NCBI GenBank assembly: GCA_947475875.1
Contig: CANJME010000018.1
Span: 1 to 50,098, forward strand
DNA: 50,098 nt
DNA from: Caulobacteraceae bacterium
GTDB taxonomy: Bacteria; Pseudomonadota; Alphaproteobacteria; Caulobacterales; Caulobacteraceae
Direction of reading: 5' to 3'
Shown: one piece after another, positions 24,788 to 33,926 of the stretch
Numbering within the stretch: the stretch's first letter is position 1
Layout: each line of letters starts with the position of its first letter
Position numbers and translations under genes: made by a program
Notes under the pieces: model-generated
Seen by the model: the letters and a program-made list of their open reading frames with translations, nothing else
What the model was told of the DNA's origin: nothing
The model's database searches: none

Positions 24788-25543
24788 ATGACCGTCACCA
24801 CCGAATTCACCGCTAAAGTTCGCCGCCCGCTGCTGGGCCCGGCCGCCGGGGCGGGTATTGCCGCCATCGCGTTGGCCGTTGCCTTCAACGTGCCGTTCTC
24901 GATCCTCGGCGCCATCTTCGACTATCCGAACGTGCTGCGCCGCCCGGCCGGGGAGGCGCTCGATCTCTTCGCCGCTGGTGGGCCACTGCTGATCGTGGTC
25001 TGGCACAGCTTCATGCTCACCGCGCTCTTTCTGGCCGTCCTCGCGCCGGCTCTCGCGGTGACGCCGCAGCGCATTGCCGCGCGCCCGGCGCTCGCCGTGG
25101 GCGCCGCGCTGGCGGGATCGCTGGCCGGCCTTGCCCAGGCGATCGGCCTGTCGCGCTGGGTTTTCGCCATTCCCGCCCTGGCGCGCGTTCACAGCGACCC
25201 GGCCTCATCCGCGGCAGCCCGCCTCTCGGCCGAACAGTCCTTTGACGTCTTGAACGCCTGGGGCGGTGTCGCCATCGGTGAACACCTGGGCCAGCTGTTG
25301 ACGGCGGCTTTCGTCTTTCAGGTCGCTCTCATGCAAGGAGCCGAAGGCAAGCGCATCGCAGGCTCTCTCGGCCTGCTGACCGGCGGCCTGATTGTTGTGG
25401 GGTCGGGCGAGGGCCTTGCTATCGCGCTGGGCCGATCCGGTGAAGTCTTCGGCCTGACGACCATCGCCGGCTTCATGGGCCTGACGCTGTGGTTCGTGGC
25501 GACAGGTATCGGCATGATCCGCGCGAAAATAGCAACTAAATAG
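24788..25543 (+). CDS. DUF4386-family integral membrane protein
   Basis: This 251-residue protein has about six hydrophobic helices and resembles the DUF4386 family (GGPLLIVVWHSFMLTALFLA, AIGLSRWVFAIPALA, GGVAIGEHLGQLL, GSGEGLAIALGRSGEVFGLT). The family is uncharacterised. The ATG follows AAGGGGG. A TetR regulator is encoded divergently with operator-like sites across the promoter, so expression is probably induced by a ligand. Its stop codon lies in the palindrome upstream of the SRPBCC gene. Confidence 0.82.
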   Translation: MTVTTEFTAKVRRPLLGPAAGAGIAAIALAVAFNVPFSILGAIFDYPNVLRRPAGEALDLFAAGGPLLIVVWHSFMLTALFLAVLAPALAVTPQRIAARPALAVGAALAGSLAGLAQAIGLSRWVFAIPALARVHSDPASSAAARLSAEQSFDVLNAWGGVAIGEHLGQLLTAAFVFQVALMQGAEGKRIAGSLGLLTGGLIVVGSGEGLAIALGRSGEVFGLTTIAGFMGLTLWFVATGIGMIRAKIATK

Positions 25544-25547
25544 TTGC
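25532..25547. promoter_or_regulatory. Palindrome likely bound by the ArsR regulator
   Basis: GCAACTA-AA-TAGTTGC has perfect 7-bp arms and includes the TAG stop of the DUF4386 gene (25541-25543). AACTAAAT recurs at 25550-25557. It lies 48 bp before the SRPBCC start. Sites of this kind are typical operators for ArsR repressors of SRPBCC-ArsR pairs. Confidence 0.6.
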
Positions 25548-25594
25548 ATAACTAAATTCAACGTGACACGACATAGGCAACAAGGAGGTTGCTT

Positions 25595-26041
25595 ATGACA
25601 AACACCATCGAAAAGACCATCGAGCTGAACGGACCGATCGATCGGGTCTGGCGCGCGCTGACGGACCACACCGAATTCGGCGAATGGTTCAAGGTGAACC
25701 TTACCGCCCCTTTCGTGGTGGGCGAGGAAGCCACCGGCCAGATCACCCATCCAGGCTATGAGCACGTCACCTGGCGCGCGACGGTGGTGGCGATGGACGA
25801 GCCCGATCTCTTCGCCTTCACCTGGCATCCCTACGGTGTCGACAAAAACACCGACTATTCGAAGGAGGAGCCCACCCGCGTCGAGTTTCGCCTGAAGCCA
25901 AACGGGCAGGGCACGCACCTGACTATCACCGAGAGCGGCTTCGACAAGGTGCCCGCCCACCGCCGCGACGAGGCTTTCCGCATGAACGACGGCGGCTGGA
26001 CCCAGCAGGTCCTCAACATCAAAGCCCATGTTGAACGCTAG
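25595..26041 (+). CDS. SRPBCC (AHSA1-like) domain protein
   Basis: This 148-residue protein is a START-like SRPBCC fold: NTIEKTIELNGPIDRVWRAL at the start, EFGEWFKVNL, WRATVVAMDEPDLFAFTWHP and the final helix GGWTQQVLNIKAHVE. Such proteins bind hydrophobic ligands in a deep cavity; the AHSA1-like group is usually paired with an ArsR regulator, as here. ATG 25595 is 6 nt behind a strong AAGGAGG; a TTG at 25589 lies too close to that site. The end overlaps the ArsR gene by 14 nt. Confidence 0.88.
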   Translation: MTNTIEKTIELNGPIDRVWRALTDHTEFGEWFKVNLTAPFVVGEEATGQITHPGYEHVTWRATVVAMDEPDLFAFTWHPYGVDKNTDYSKEEPTRVEFRLKPNGQGTHLTITESGFDKVPAHRRDEAFRMNDGGWTQQVLNIKAHVER

Positions 26042-26345
26042 TCCCGCTGAGGTGTTCGCGGCCCTCGGCGATCCCACTCGCCTGGCCATCCTCGCCCGTC
26101 TGGCGGAAGGCGAGCCGCGTTCGATCACCGCGCTGGGCGAGGGCGGGCGCCTGACCCGTCAGGCGGTGACCAAGCACCTGCGCGTGCTGGAAGGCGCGGG
26201 CCTGATCGCCAGCCGCAAGGCCGGCCGCGAGGTCCGCTTCGCCTACCGGCCAGACACCGTCGACGAGGCGAGGGCCTATCTGGACCGGGTCGCGCGCCAG
26301 TGGGACGACGCGCTCGGCCAGCTGAAGGCGTTTGTGGAGAAGTAG
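26028..26345 (+). CDS. ArsR-family winged-helix regulator
   Basis: This 105-residue repressor has the ArsR winged helix (VFAALGDPTRLAILARLAEG, then LTRQAVTKHLRVLEGAGLIA and a basic wing). There are no cysteine metal-binding motifs, so it is not an arsenic sensor; it belongs to the group that regulates SRPBCC partner genes. It overlaps the SRPBCC gene by 14 nt, indicating coupled expression, and its likely operator is the palindrome at 25532-25547. Confidence 0.9.
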   Translation: MLNASPAEVFAALGDPTRLAILARLAEGEPRSITALGEGGRLTRQAVTKHLRVLEGAGLIASRKAGREVRFAYRPDTVDEARAYLDRVARQWDDALGQLKAFVEK

Positions 26346-26389
26346 GGGGCATTTGACGAACCGTCGCGGGACAGCTTCAAGCCGTAGCC

Positions 26390-26866
26390 ATGATCTCCCT
26401 CATCATCCCGACCCATAACGACGAGGCCCGGCTTGTCCAGGCGCTTGAACCGCTGGTCGGCGCCTCAATGGAAGCGCTGGTCCGCGAGCTGATCGTCGTC
26501 GACGCCGGCTCGACCGACGCCACCCTCGAAATCGCCGAGGATGCAGGCGCGGTGTTCGCGGCCTCGCTCGATGAGGCCGTAAAGCAGGCGAAAGGCCCGT
26601 GGCTGCTCATCCTCGATCCTCGCGTTATCCTGCAGTCCGGCTGGGAAAAGCCTGTGCGCGGGCATATCGGCACACGCAAGTCACCCGCGCGGTTTCACAT
26701 CAAGGGAGCAGGGCTGTTCGGACCGAAGCCCGTCGCGATCCTTTGCCTAAAACAGACGGCGGGCGGTGGGGGTCTCGGTGGTGTTGGACACCGGCTGCAG
26801 CAGCGAATTGGAATTGGTAAAATGGATCGGCTCGGAGAAGGGGCGCTCGGCGTCTTTCGGCGTTAG
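26390..26866 (+). CDS. Family 2 glycosyltransferase-like protein, probably truncated
   Basis: The N-terminal 100 residues match the GT2 nucleotide-sugar fold: MISLIIPTHNDEARLVQALE, then LIVVDAGSTDATLEIAEDAG and GPWLLILDPRVILQSGWE. Normal relatives go on for at least another 80 residues with their own acceptor region. Here, from about residue 120 the frame turns glycine-rich and becomes antisense to the last 120 bp of the converging transglycosylase gene. The simplest reading is a gene truncated at its 3' end that reads through to a chance stop. Confidence 0.6.
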   Translation: MISLIIPTHNDEARLVQALEPLVGASMEALVRELIVVDAGSTDATLEIAEDAGAVFAASLDEAVKQAKGPWLLILDPRVILQSGWEKPVRGHIGTRKSPARFHIKGAGLFGPKPVAILCLKQTAGGGGLGGVGHRLQQRIGIGKMDRLGEGALGVFRR

Positions 26867-28117
26867 CCGGTCATAGTTGATCGACACCTGCTCGCCCCGC
26901 ACCAAGGCGGCCAATGACGGCGTGTCCTGGCCGAATTGGCGGCGATAGAGCCAGTAACCGGCGACAACCTTCTCGACGTAATCGCGGGTTTCCTTGGCCG
27001 GCAGGCTCTCGATGAACAGGAACGGATCGGAGCCCTGTCCCATGCGCTCGAGGGTCCTGATCACCGCCTGCGGCCCGCCGTTGTAGCCGGCGACCACTTT
27101 CAGGATGTCATCGCCGACCATCTCGTTGGCCAGCAGGTTCACGTAAGTCTGGCCAAGGCGCAGGTTGTCGCCCGGATTGTTCAGCAAGGACCGGTTGGTG
27201 CGATAGCGCGGATCGTCGGCCGTCAGGGCCGCCGTCGCCGGCATCAGCTGCATCAGGCCCCGCGCGCCGACGCGCGAGCCCGCGGTGGCGTTGAAGCGGC
27301 TTTCCTGGCGCACGATGGCGTAGACCAGGGCCGGATCGATGATAAAGCCGCCGTCCGGCATCAGCACCGGCGTCGGATAGGCGATGGCGCCGCGATCACC
27401 GCCGGCCGCCATGGCGGTTTCCACCTGCTCGATATTGGTCGCGCTGGCGCGGATCAGCCGGGCGAGGGGATCGCCGGCTTCGGCGGCCAGCACGTCTGGC
27501 GGCAACACCACGCTGGCGAAGGTGGCGACCGGGCGCTGGCCCAGCTTGGCCTCGGCGACCATGCCATAGAAGGTCCAGGGGTTGGCGGCGGCGGCCTGCA
27601 GCCAGCCGTTCTCTTCTTCCGCCACGCCGGCCGCGACCGCCGTGCGGCTCGCCCAGAACGCGGCTCCGGCTTTCAGCCAGTCGTCGCTGGTGGTCTCAGC
27701 GACCACCTGTTTGAACAGGTCATAGGCGGCCGGATAGTCTTCCAGGCGATAGGCCGACAGGGCCGCAACCCACTTTTCGCCCGCGGCGACTGCCAGCGGA
27801 TAGGCCTTTGCCACGTCGCCGCTGTAATAGGCGTCGCGCGCCGCAAAGCCCGGATCGGGGCGCCGCACCGGGCGGCGCTTGCGGCTGGATTTGTGGGAGA
27901 CCGATTTCTTGACCGAGGTCTTCGGCGCGGCCTTGGAGGCGGTTTTCGTGGGGGCTTTGGTCGCCGTCTTGCTGGCTGTTTTGGGCGCGGATTTGGCGCT
28001 CGAGGACTTTGACGTCGTTGAGCTCGCCGCCGCGGCGGGTTCGGAGATGACGAGGCTGGCTCCCGCCAGGCCCACGCACACCAGCGCGGCTATGATCGAA
28101 CGCAACGAAAACCTCAT
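26747..28117 (-). CDS. Lytic murein transglycosylase (SLT domain)
   Basis: This 456-residue periplasmic enzyme cleaves peptidoglycan glycan strands, forming 1,6-anhydro ends. It has a signal peptide (MRFSLRSIIAALVCVGLAGA), an alanine/lysine-rich low-complexity linker (about 35-75), a helical repeat region, and a C-terminal SLT domain with the catalytic glutamate in YAIVRQESRFN, then GLMQLMPATA and VVAGYNGGP. ATG 28117 is chosen because it starts the signal peptide, with AGGAA upstream. It lies 40 nt downstream of the uracil-DNA glycosylase gene and is likely in the same operon. Confidence 0.92.
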   Translation of the reverse strand: MRFSLRSIIAALVCVGLAGASLVISEPAAAASSTTSKSSSAKSAPKTASKTATKAPTKTASKAAPKTSVKKSVSHKSSRKRRPVRRPDPGFAARDAYYSGDVAKAYPLAVAAGEKWVAALSAYRLEDYPAAYDLFKQVVAETTSDDWLKAGAAFWASRTAVAAGVAEEENGWLQAAAANPWTFYGMVAEAKLGQRPVATFASVVLPPDVLAAEAGDPLARLIRASATNIEQVETAMAAGGDRGAIAYPTPVLMPDGGFIIDPALVYAIVRQESRFNATAGSRVGARGLMQLMPATAALTADDPRYRTNRSLLNNPGDNLRLGQTYVNLLANEMVGDDILKVVAGYNGGPQAVIRTLERMGQGSDPFLFIESLPAKETRDYVEKVVAGYWLYRRQFGQDTPSLAALVRGEQVSINYDRLTPKDAERPFSEPIHFTNSNSLLQPVSNTTETPTARRLF

Positions 28118-28157
28118 TTCCTGGTCCCGCCCCCGCTGTTTTCCAAGGCGCCAATCC

Positions 28158-28982
28158 CTAGGGCACCCTTTCCGGTCTATCAAGTCTTTCCACAAAGGTT
28201 AAAATATCGAACCAGGCCAACTTCTTAGCTTGCGGCGTACGCAGCAGGAAAGCCGGGTGAAGGGTGGGTAAAACGGGTAAAATCAGGCGTTTTTCGGCGT
28301 CAGACCACTCAAACCAGCGTCCGCGCAGTGACATTATGCCATCATCGGCGCCCAGAACCGACTTGCTCGCAGCCCCGCCGACGAGCAGCAGTAACTTAGG
28401 TTTGATCAAAAAAACGGCGCTCTCAAGGAACGGACGGCACACGGCCTGTTCAGCCAGCGTGGGGGTACGGTTGCCGGGCGGTCGCCAAAAGACGGTATTG
28501 GTGATGAACACCCGGTCCTCGAGGCCAGCGGCTTTCAGCATCTTGTCGAGCAGTTTTCCGGCCCGGCCGACGAAGGGTTCGCCCAGTCGGTCTTCGTCGG
28601 CGCCGGGACCCTCGCCGATTATCATTACCGGGGCTTCAGGATTACCGCGCGCAAACACTGATTGACTGGCGCCCTGGAATTTCAGCGGGCAGCCATCGAA
28701 GGCGGCGATGGCCTCTTTCAACTCGTCCAGCGTGGTGGCCGCGCCCGCCGCGCGCCTGGCTTCCTCAACCGCGGAACCGATATCGGCGGCGAACGGCGCC
28801 GCCCGGGCCAGGATCAGAGCCGTCGCCACGGCGACCGGGCGGGCAGGGACCTCCAGCGCCTTGCGGGGCGCAGTCAGGCGGTTGACCGGCGCGTCGGCAT
28901 AGCTGGCGTCCACGCCGGCGTCGGCCCAGAAGGCCATCAGGCTTTCCAGTTCCTTCGCTTCCGTTTGCCCTTGACCGCCCAT
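28158..28982 (-). CDS. Family 4 uracil-DNA glycosylase (alphaproteobacterial type)
   Basis: This 274-residue enzyme removes uracil from DNA. It has IIGEGPGADEDRLGEPFVGR, the uracil-binding segment FITNTVFWRPPGNRTPT and the final LPTLHPAFLLR. Classic family 4 enzymes use four cysteines for a 4Fe-4S cluster. Here the first pair is reduced to one (DGCPLK), the third position is a tryptophan (VFWRPP) and the fourth cysteine (AVCRPF) remains, so a cluster is unlikely. The N-terminal 90 residues are extra and poorly conserved. It is divergent from the ETF-QO gene. Confidence 0.88.
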   Translation of the reverse strand: MGGQGQTEAKELESLMAFWADAGVDASYADAPVNRLTAPRKALEVPARPVAVATALILARAAPFAADIGSAVEEARRAAGAATTLDELKEAIAAFDGCPLKFQGASQSVFARGNPEAPVMIIGEGPGADEDRLGEPFVGRAGKLLDKMLKAAGLEDRVFITNTVFWRPPGNRTPTLAEQAVCRPFLESAVFLIKPKLLLLVGGAASKSVLGADDGIMSLRGRWFEWSDAEKRLILPVLPTLHPAFLLRTPQAKKLAWFDILTFVERLDRPERVP

Positions 28983-29031
28983 GCGTCACCTTTGATTAGA
29001 AAGTCCGTCAGATCAACGGGAGTCGCTGGAC

Positions 29032-30705
29032 ATGGCCGAGGACGTCGCGCGGGACTCCATGGAGTACGATGTGGTGATCGTGGGCGCCGGTCCCGCAGGC
29101 CTGGGCGCCGCCATTCGCCTGAAACAGCTGGCCCAGGCCGCCGGGACCGAGGTGTCGGTCGCCGTGCTCGAAAAAGGCTCGGAAGTCGGCGCGCACATCC
29201 TCTCCGGCGCCGTCATCGACCCCAAGGCCCTGAACGAGCTTTTCCCCAACTGGAAGGAGCTGGGCGCGCCGCTCGAGACCGCGGTGACGAAGGACAAGTT
29301 CCTGGTGCTCGGCGAACAGGGCGAACTGCCCCTGCCGATGTTCGCGATGCCGCCCTTCATGCACAACCATGGCTGCTATATCGCCTCGCTGGGCAATCTC
29401 TCCCGCTGGCTGGCCGGTCAGGCCGAGGCGCTGGGTGTCGAGATCTACCCCGGTTTCGCCGCCTCGGACCTCACCTGGCGCGAGGACGGTTCGGTCAAGG
29501 GCGTCGTGGTCGGCGTCGTCGGCATCGCCAAGGACGGTCATCACAAGCCGGACTACCAGCCGGGTATGGAGCTGAACGGCAAGTACGTCTTTATCGCCGA
29601 GGGCGTGCGCGGCTCGCTCGCCAAGGTGATCCAGGCGAAATTCAACCTCTGCGCCGATAGCCAGCCGCAAAAGTTCGGCCTGGGGATCAAGGAACTGTGG
29701 CAAGTCCCCGCCGCCAATTTCCAGCCTGGCCTGGTGCAGCACACCACCGGCTGGCCGCTGGACATGAATACCAGCGGTGGCAGCTTCATGTACCACTTCG
29801 GCGATAACTATGTGTCGATCGGCTATGTGGTGCACCTGAACTACAAGAACCCGTACATCTCACCGTTCGACGAGTTCCAGCGCTTCAAACACCACCCGTC
29901 GGTCAAACCTTACCTGATGGGCGGAACACGCATCGCCTATGGCGCGCGGGCCATCACCTCGGGCGGCCAGCAATCGGTGCCCAAACTCAGCTTCCCGGGC
30001 GGCGTGCTGATCGGCTGCTCGGCCGGTTTCGTGAACGTGCCGCGCATCAAGGGCAGCCACAACGCCATGAAGACAGGCATGCTGGCGGCCGAGGCGGCGT
30101 TCAAGGCCATGGCCGCGGGCCGCGCCGGCGACGAACTGGTTGAATACGAAGCCGCCTACAAGAAATCCTGGGTCGCCAGGGAACTGAAGCTGGTCCGCAA
30201 CGCCAAGCCGTTGCTGGTCAAGTTCGGCACCGTTATCGGCGGGGCGCTCGGCATGTTCGACATGTGGTGCACAAGCCTGCTCGGCGGGTTCTCGTTCTTC
30301 GGCACGCTGAAGCACGGCAAGTCGGATTCGGAATCCACGGGCCTGGCCAAGGATTACAAGCCCATCGTCTATCCGAAACCCGACGGCGTCCTGTCCTTCG
30401 ACAAGCTTTCCAGCGTCTTCCTTTCCTCCACCAATCACGAGGAAGACCAGCCCGCGCACTTGAAGCTCAAGGATCCCAGGGTTCCCATCGAGATCAACCT
30501 GCCGCGCTATGGCGAGCCGGCGCGCCTCTATTGCCCGGCCGGGGTCTATGAGGTGCTCTACGACGAGGCGGGTCAGAACCCGCGCTTCCAGATCAACGCG
30601 CAGAACTGCGTCCACTGCAAAACCTGCGACATCAAGGATCCGTCGCAGAATATCGTTTGGACTACCCCTGAGGGCGGCGGCGGTCCAAATTACCCGAACA
30701 TGTAG
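29032..30705 (+). CDS. Electron transfer flavoprotein-ubiquinone oxidoreductase
   Basis: This 557-residue membrane-associated enzyme passes electrons from ETF to ubiquinone in fatty acid and amino acid oxidation. It has an FAD-binding motif VVIVGAGPAGLGAA (residues about 14-27), then a long ubiquinone-binding region, and a C-terminal 4Fe-4S site with four cysteines (LYCPAGVY and NCVHCKTCDIKDPSQNI). Length matches the family. ETF itself is not in the window. An internal ATG at 29059 (MEYDVV) is a possible shorter start. Confidence 0.95.
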   Translation: MAEDVARDSMEYDVVIVGAGPAGLGAAIRLKQLAQAAGTEVSVAVLEKGSEVGAHILSGAVIDPKALNELFPNWKELGAPLETAVTKDKFLVLGEQGELPLPMFAMPPFMHNHGCYIASLGNLSRWLAGQAEALGVEIYPGFAASDLTWREDGSVKGVVVGVVGIAKDGHHKPDYQPGMELNGKYVFIAEGVRGSLAKVIQAKFNLCADSQPQKFGLGIKELWQVPAANFQPGLVQHTTGWPLDMNTSGGSFMYHFGDNYVSIGYVVHLNYKNPYISPFDEFQRFKHHPSVKPYLMGGTRIAYGARAITSGGQQSVPKLSFPGGVLIGCSAGFVNVPRIKGSHNAMKTGMLAAEAAFKAMAAGRAGDELVEYEAAYKKSWVARELKLVRNAKPLLVKFGTVIGGALGMFDMWCTSLLGGFSFFGTLKHGKSDSESTGLAKDYKPIVYPKPDGVLSFDKLSSVFLSSTNHEEDQPAHLKLKDPRVPIEINLPRYGEPARLYCPAGVYEVLYDEAGQNPRFQINAQNCVHCKTCDIKDPSQNIVWTTPEGGGGPNYPNM

Positions 30706-30748
30706 GGGCCTCTTTCCACCCGGGGGTAAAAGGACCACACTGGACGTC

Positions 30749-32512
30749 ATGAAACTTGTACCCTGCCTCGCCGCTCTGGCGACCCTGAGCCTGGCGCTTC
30801 CCGCTGCGGCGCAGACCGTTGCGCCCCCGCTTCGTCATGCTCCAGCGGCCGCCGCGCGCCAGGCGGTTGAGGCGTCCAGCCCTTCGGTTCTGGCCCTCTA
30901 TCTGGCCGGCAACGCCGCCGCCGGCGAAGGCCGCTTCGACAAGGCCACCGACTATTTCGCCAGGGCCGCCAGCCAGGCGACCGGCGAGGCCCGCAACAAC
31001 CTGCAGGAACAGGCTTTCCAGTCTGCCCTGCAGTCAGGCGACATCGCCCGGGCCGCCCAGTTGGCCCCCAGTTTCGAAGGCGGCTCCCAGGGGGTGAAAC
31101 AGCTGGGTCAGCTGGTCACCGGGATCGACGCGCTGGCCAGCGGCGACAACACCAAGGCGGCCGGCATTTTCGGCGGCAATACCGTTGGCGTGCAGTTTCG
31201 TCCGCTCGCCGGCCTGCTGCGACCCTGGGCCGTGGCCGCCTCGGGCGACAAGACCCTGGCCGCGCCGGGTCTGCCGGCCCGCGCCGACGCCGTCACCCGC
31301 ATCGTCTCCACCTACAATCGCGCCCTGCTGAGCGAAGTCACCGGCCACGACGAGGGCATCGATGACGCCTACAAGGAGCTGCTGGCGCGCGGTCCCGACT
31401 TCCTCGAAATCCACTATATGTATTCCTACGCCGCCTATCTTGAACGCCATGGCCGCGCCGCCGACGCGGTCAAGATTTACGACCAGATCCTTGAAGACAG
31501 TCCCGACAATGCGCGCGCCGTCGAGGCCCGCAAGCGCGCCGCTGCGCGCAATCCCAAGGCCCCGGCCCCGCTGACCGCCAAACAGGGCGCGGCGCAGATC
31601 CTGGTCACCCAGGGCATGCTGTCGGTCGCCTCCAACGATCCGGAGACGGCGCTTTGGTATTTCTGGATGGCCGTGCGCCTCGACAGCACCCGCAGCGACG
31701 CCATGTTCCTGGCCTCGTCCATCGAGGCCAGCATGGGCGCGACCGAGGCCGCCCGCGGTCACTTCGGCAACATTCCGCGCACCGCTCCGGAATACGTCGA
31801 TGCCCGGATTTCCATCGCCGAGACATGGCTGGCCGAACACAACACCACCGAGGCCCTGAAGGTCGCCCGTCAGACGGCCTCGCGCGCGCCGCGAGATCTT
31901 TCCGCCCGGGTCAGCCTGGGCAGCGTGCTGTCGATCGCCGGCAAGAACAAGGAGGCGGTCACCGCCTTCACCCAGGTGATCCGCGCCGAGGGCGAGCAGG
32001 CCAGCTGGAACCTCTATTACGCCCGGGCCACGGCCTATAACGATCTCGGCGACTGGACCAACACCGAGCAGGACCTGATGAAGGCCCTCTTGCTGTCGCC
32101 CGATCAGCCCGAGGTGATGAACTATCTCGGCTACATGTGGGCCGATCGCGGCGAGCACCTGGATCAGGCGCTGGTGCTGCTGACCAAGGCTGCCCGGGCC
32201 CGGCCGAACCAGGGCGCGATCATCGATTCCCTCGGCTGGGTCTATTACCGCATGGGCGATATCCCCAAGGCGATTGAGAACCTGGAACGCGCCGCCGAGA
32301 TGGACGCGGCCGACCCATCGGTCAACGATCACCTGGGCGATGCTTATCTGTCCGCCGGCCGCAAGCTGGAGGCGGTCTATCAGTGGCAGCGGGTGCTGAC
32401 CCTGCAGCCCGACGACAAGCTGAAGGCCCAGGTGCAGACCAAGATCAACACCCACCAGCCGGCTACGGTCGCCAGCGCCGCGCCGGCCGCGCCCGCCGCC
32501 GCCACGCCGTGA
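30749..32512 (+). CDS. Secreted tetratricopeptide repeat protein
   Basis: This 587-residue protein has a signal peptide (MKLVPCLAALATLSLALPAA, cleaved before QTVAPP) and many TPR units (ALYLAGNAAAGEGRFDKATD, EHLDQALVLLTKAARARPNQ, GDIPKAIENLERAAEMDAAD) over most of its length, so it should be a periplasmic scaffold or outer-membrane-associated adaptor. A proline-alanine tail ends it. It is followed 4 nt later by ispE and may be cotranscribed. AAAAGGACC precedes the ATG. Confidence 0.85.
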   Translation: MKLVPCLAALATLSLALPAAAQTVAPPLRHAPAAAARQAVEASSPSVLALYLAGNAAAGEGRFDKATDYFARAASQATGEARNNLQEQAFQSALQSGDIARAAQLAPSFEGGSQGVKQLGQLVTGIDALASGDNTKAAGIFGGNTVGVQFRPLAGLLRPWAVAASGDKTLAAPGLPARADAVTRIVSTYNRALLSEVTGHDEGIDDAYKELLARGPDFLEIHYMYSYAAYLERHGRAADAVKIYDQILEDSPDNARAVEARKRAAARNPKAPAPLTAKQGAAQILVTQGMLSVASNDPETALWYFWMAVRLDSTRSDAMFLASSIEASMGATEAARGHFGNIPRTAPEYVDARISIAETWLAEHNTTEALKVARQTASRAPRDLSARVSLGSVLSIAGKNKEAVTAFTQVIRAEGEQASWNLYYARATAYNDLGDWTNTEQDLMKALLLSPDQPEVMNYLGYMWADRGEHLDQALVLLTKAARARPNQGAIIDSLGWVYYRMGDIPKAIENLERAAEMDAADPSVNDHLGDAYLSAGRKLEAVYQWQRVLTLQPDDKLKAQVQTKINTHQPATVASAAPAAPAAATP

Positions 32513-32516
32513 CGCC

Positions 32517-33380
32517 GTGAGCCCAAGCGCTTTCGCGCCGGCCAAGGTCAATCTCTACCTGCACGTCGGCCCGCTCGGCCCTGACCGCTATCACCCCATC
32601 GAAAGCTGGATGGTCTTCGCCGATGTGGGCGATGAGGTCAGCCTGTCGCCGGGCGGGGCCTACGGCCTCGCACTGGCGGGGCCATACGCCGGCGAGGTTC
32701 CCGCCGGTCCTGACAATCTCGTTTTACGGGCCCGCGACGCGGCTATGGCCGAAATGACCAGGGCGAGCGTGCAGCGGTTCGGCCTGCGTCTGGAAAAGAA
32801 CCTGCCCGTAGCGTCGGGACTGGGCGGCGGGTCGAGCGACGCGGCCGCTACCCTTCGGCTGATGGGCGAGTATCTGGGCCTGCCGGCCACCAAACTCGCC
32901 GACCTGGCCCGGTCCCTGGGATCGGATGTCCCGGCCTGCGTCATGGCCCGTTCGCTGATTGCGCGGGGGAGGGGGGAACAGATTTCGCCGGGCTTTGAGA
33001 GCCCGCCGATGCATGCGGTGTTGGTCAATCCGGGCCGGGCGGTCTCGACCGCCGCGGTCTTCGGGCTCTTCGACCAGGGCCGCCATGAGCCGCTGGGCGA
33101 GGGCCTCGCGGCGCGAACGCTGTCCAGCCTCGACGACGTGCTGGGCGTTCTGGCGGCGACACGCAACGATCTGGAAGCCCCGGCGCTGAGGATCGAGCCG
33201 GCGATCGGCGAGGTGCTGGCGGCGCTTCGCGCTTCGCCGGCCGTACGCCTCGCCCGCATGTCGGGCTCCGGCGCAACCTGCTTCGGACTTTGCGAAAACC
33301 CGCAGGCCGCCGAAGGCCTGGCGGCAAGTCTTGAACGCGATCATCCCGGCTGGTGGGTGAAGGTCTGCACGCTCTCCTGA
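32517..33380 (+). CDS. ispE: 4-diphosphocytidyl-2-C-methyl-D-erythritol kinase
   Basis: This 287-residue GHMP kinase phosphorylates CDP-methylerythritol in the non-mevalonate isoprenoid pathway. It has the substrate motif FAPAKVNLYLHV, the ATP loop PVASGLGGGSSDAAAT, and the C-terminal GHMP motif ARMSGSGATCFGL. Length is normal. The start is GTG 32517, 4 nt after the stop of the TPR gene, so translation is probably linked. Confidence 0.93.
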   Translation: MSPSAFAPAKVNLYLHVGPLGPDRYHPIESWMVFADVGDEVSLSPGGAYGLALAGPYAGEVPAGPDNLVLRARDAAMAEMTRASVQRFGLRLEKNLPVASGLGGGSSDAAATLRLMGEYLGLPATKLADLARSLGSDVPACVMARSLIARGRGEQISPGFESPPMHAVLVNPGRAVSTAAVFGLFDQGRHEPLGEGLAARTLSSLDDVLGVLAATRNDLEAPALRIEPAIGEVLAALRASPAVRLARMSGSGATCFGLCENPQAAEGLAASLERDHPGWWVKVCTLS

Positions 33381-33469
33381 TCACGAAACCGTGACCTCAA
33401 GCAACGCTCTGACCCGGTGGGACGCTATCTCCACAAGCGGCGCCATTCAGGCGCCCTCGGAGAGAAATC

Positions 33470-33823
33470 ATGATTATCAAACTTTTGGCCGCGGGCGCGG
33501 TGGTTTGCGCCTTGTCCGCCAGCGCCGCCCTGGCCCAGGACGTTACCTACAAGCCTTCCGATCCGCTGATTGACGCCAAGCAGGCTCAATACAAACCGGT
33601 CACCGACGCCGAACGGGCGACCGCCGCCGCGGCGGCCAACGGCAACTATGTGATCATCGACGGCGAGGTTCGCATCCCGGTCAACACCGATGTCGCCGCC
33701 AAGGTCGGCATTCCGGTCGAAATCGTCGCCAGCGCCCCGGTGCCGGACACCAAGGAAAACCGCGCACTCTACGGCGGTCCGATGAGCAATGCCGGCACGC
33801 GCACGAGAGCGGCGGGAAACTGA
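33470..33823 (+). CDS. Secreted protein of unknown function, first of two tandem paralogs
   Basis: This 117-residue protein has a signal peptide ending in SAALAQ and a short alanine-rich region. Its last 45 residues (PVEIVASAPVPDT, then NRALYGGPMSNAGTRTRAAGN) are nearly the same as those of the gene at 33927. The gene has GGAGAG before its ATG and a leader similar to that of its twin. It is exported, probably periplasmic. I do not know a function for the motif. Confidence 0.75.
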   Translation: MIIKLLAAGAVVCALSASAALAQDVTYKPSDPLIDAKQAQYKPVTDAERATAAAAANGNYVIIDGEVRIPVNTDVAAKVGIPVEIVASAPVPDTKENRALYGGPMSNAGTRTRAAGN

Positions 33824-33926
33824 CCATGAGGCCGGCGCATTCACAAACCGGTGAGCGCCGGCAACGGCCAAGCTTGTTCAAACGCTATCCCTGCAACGGC
33901 CCTCAAGGCCGATTGGAGAGTTAGTC

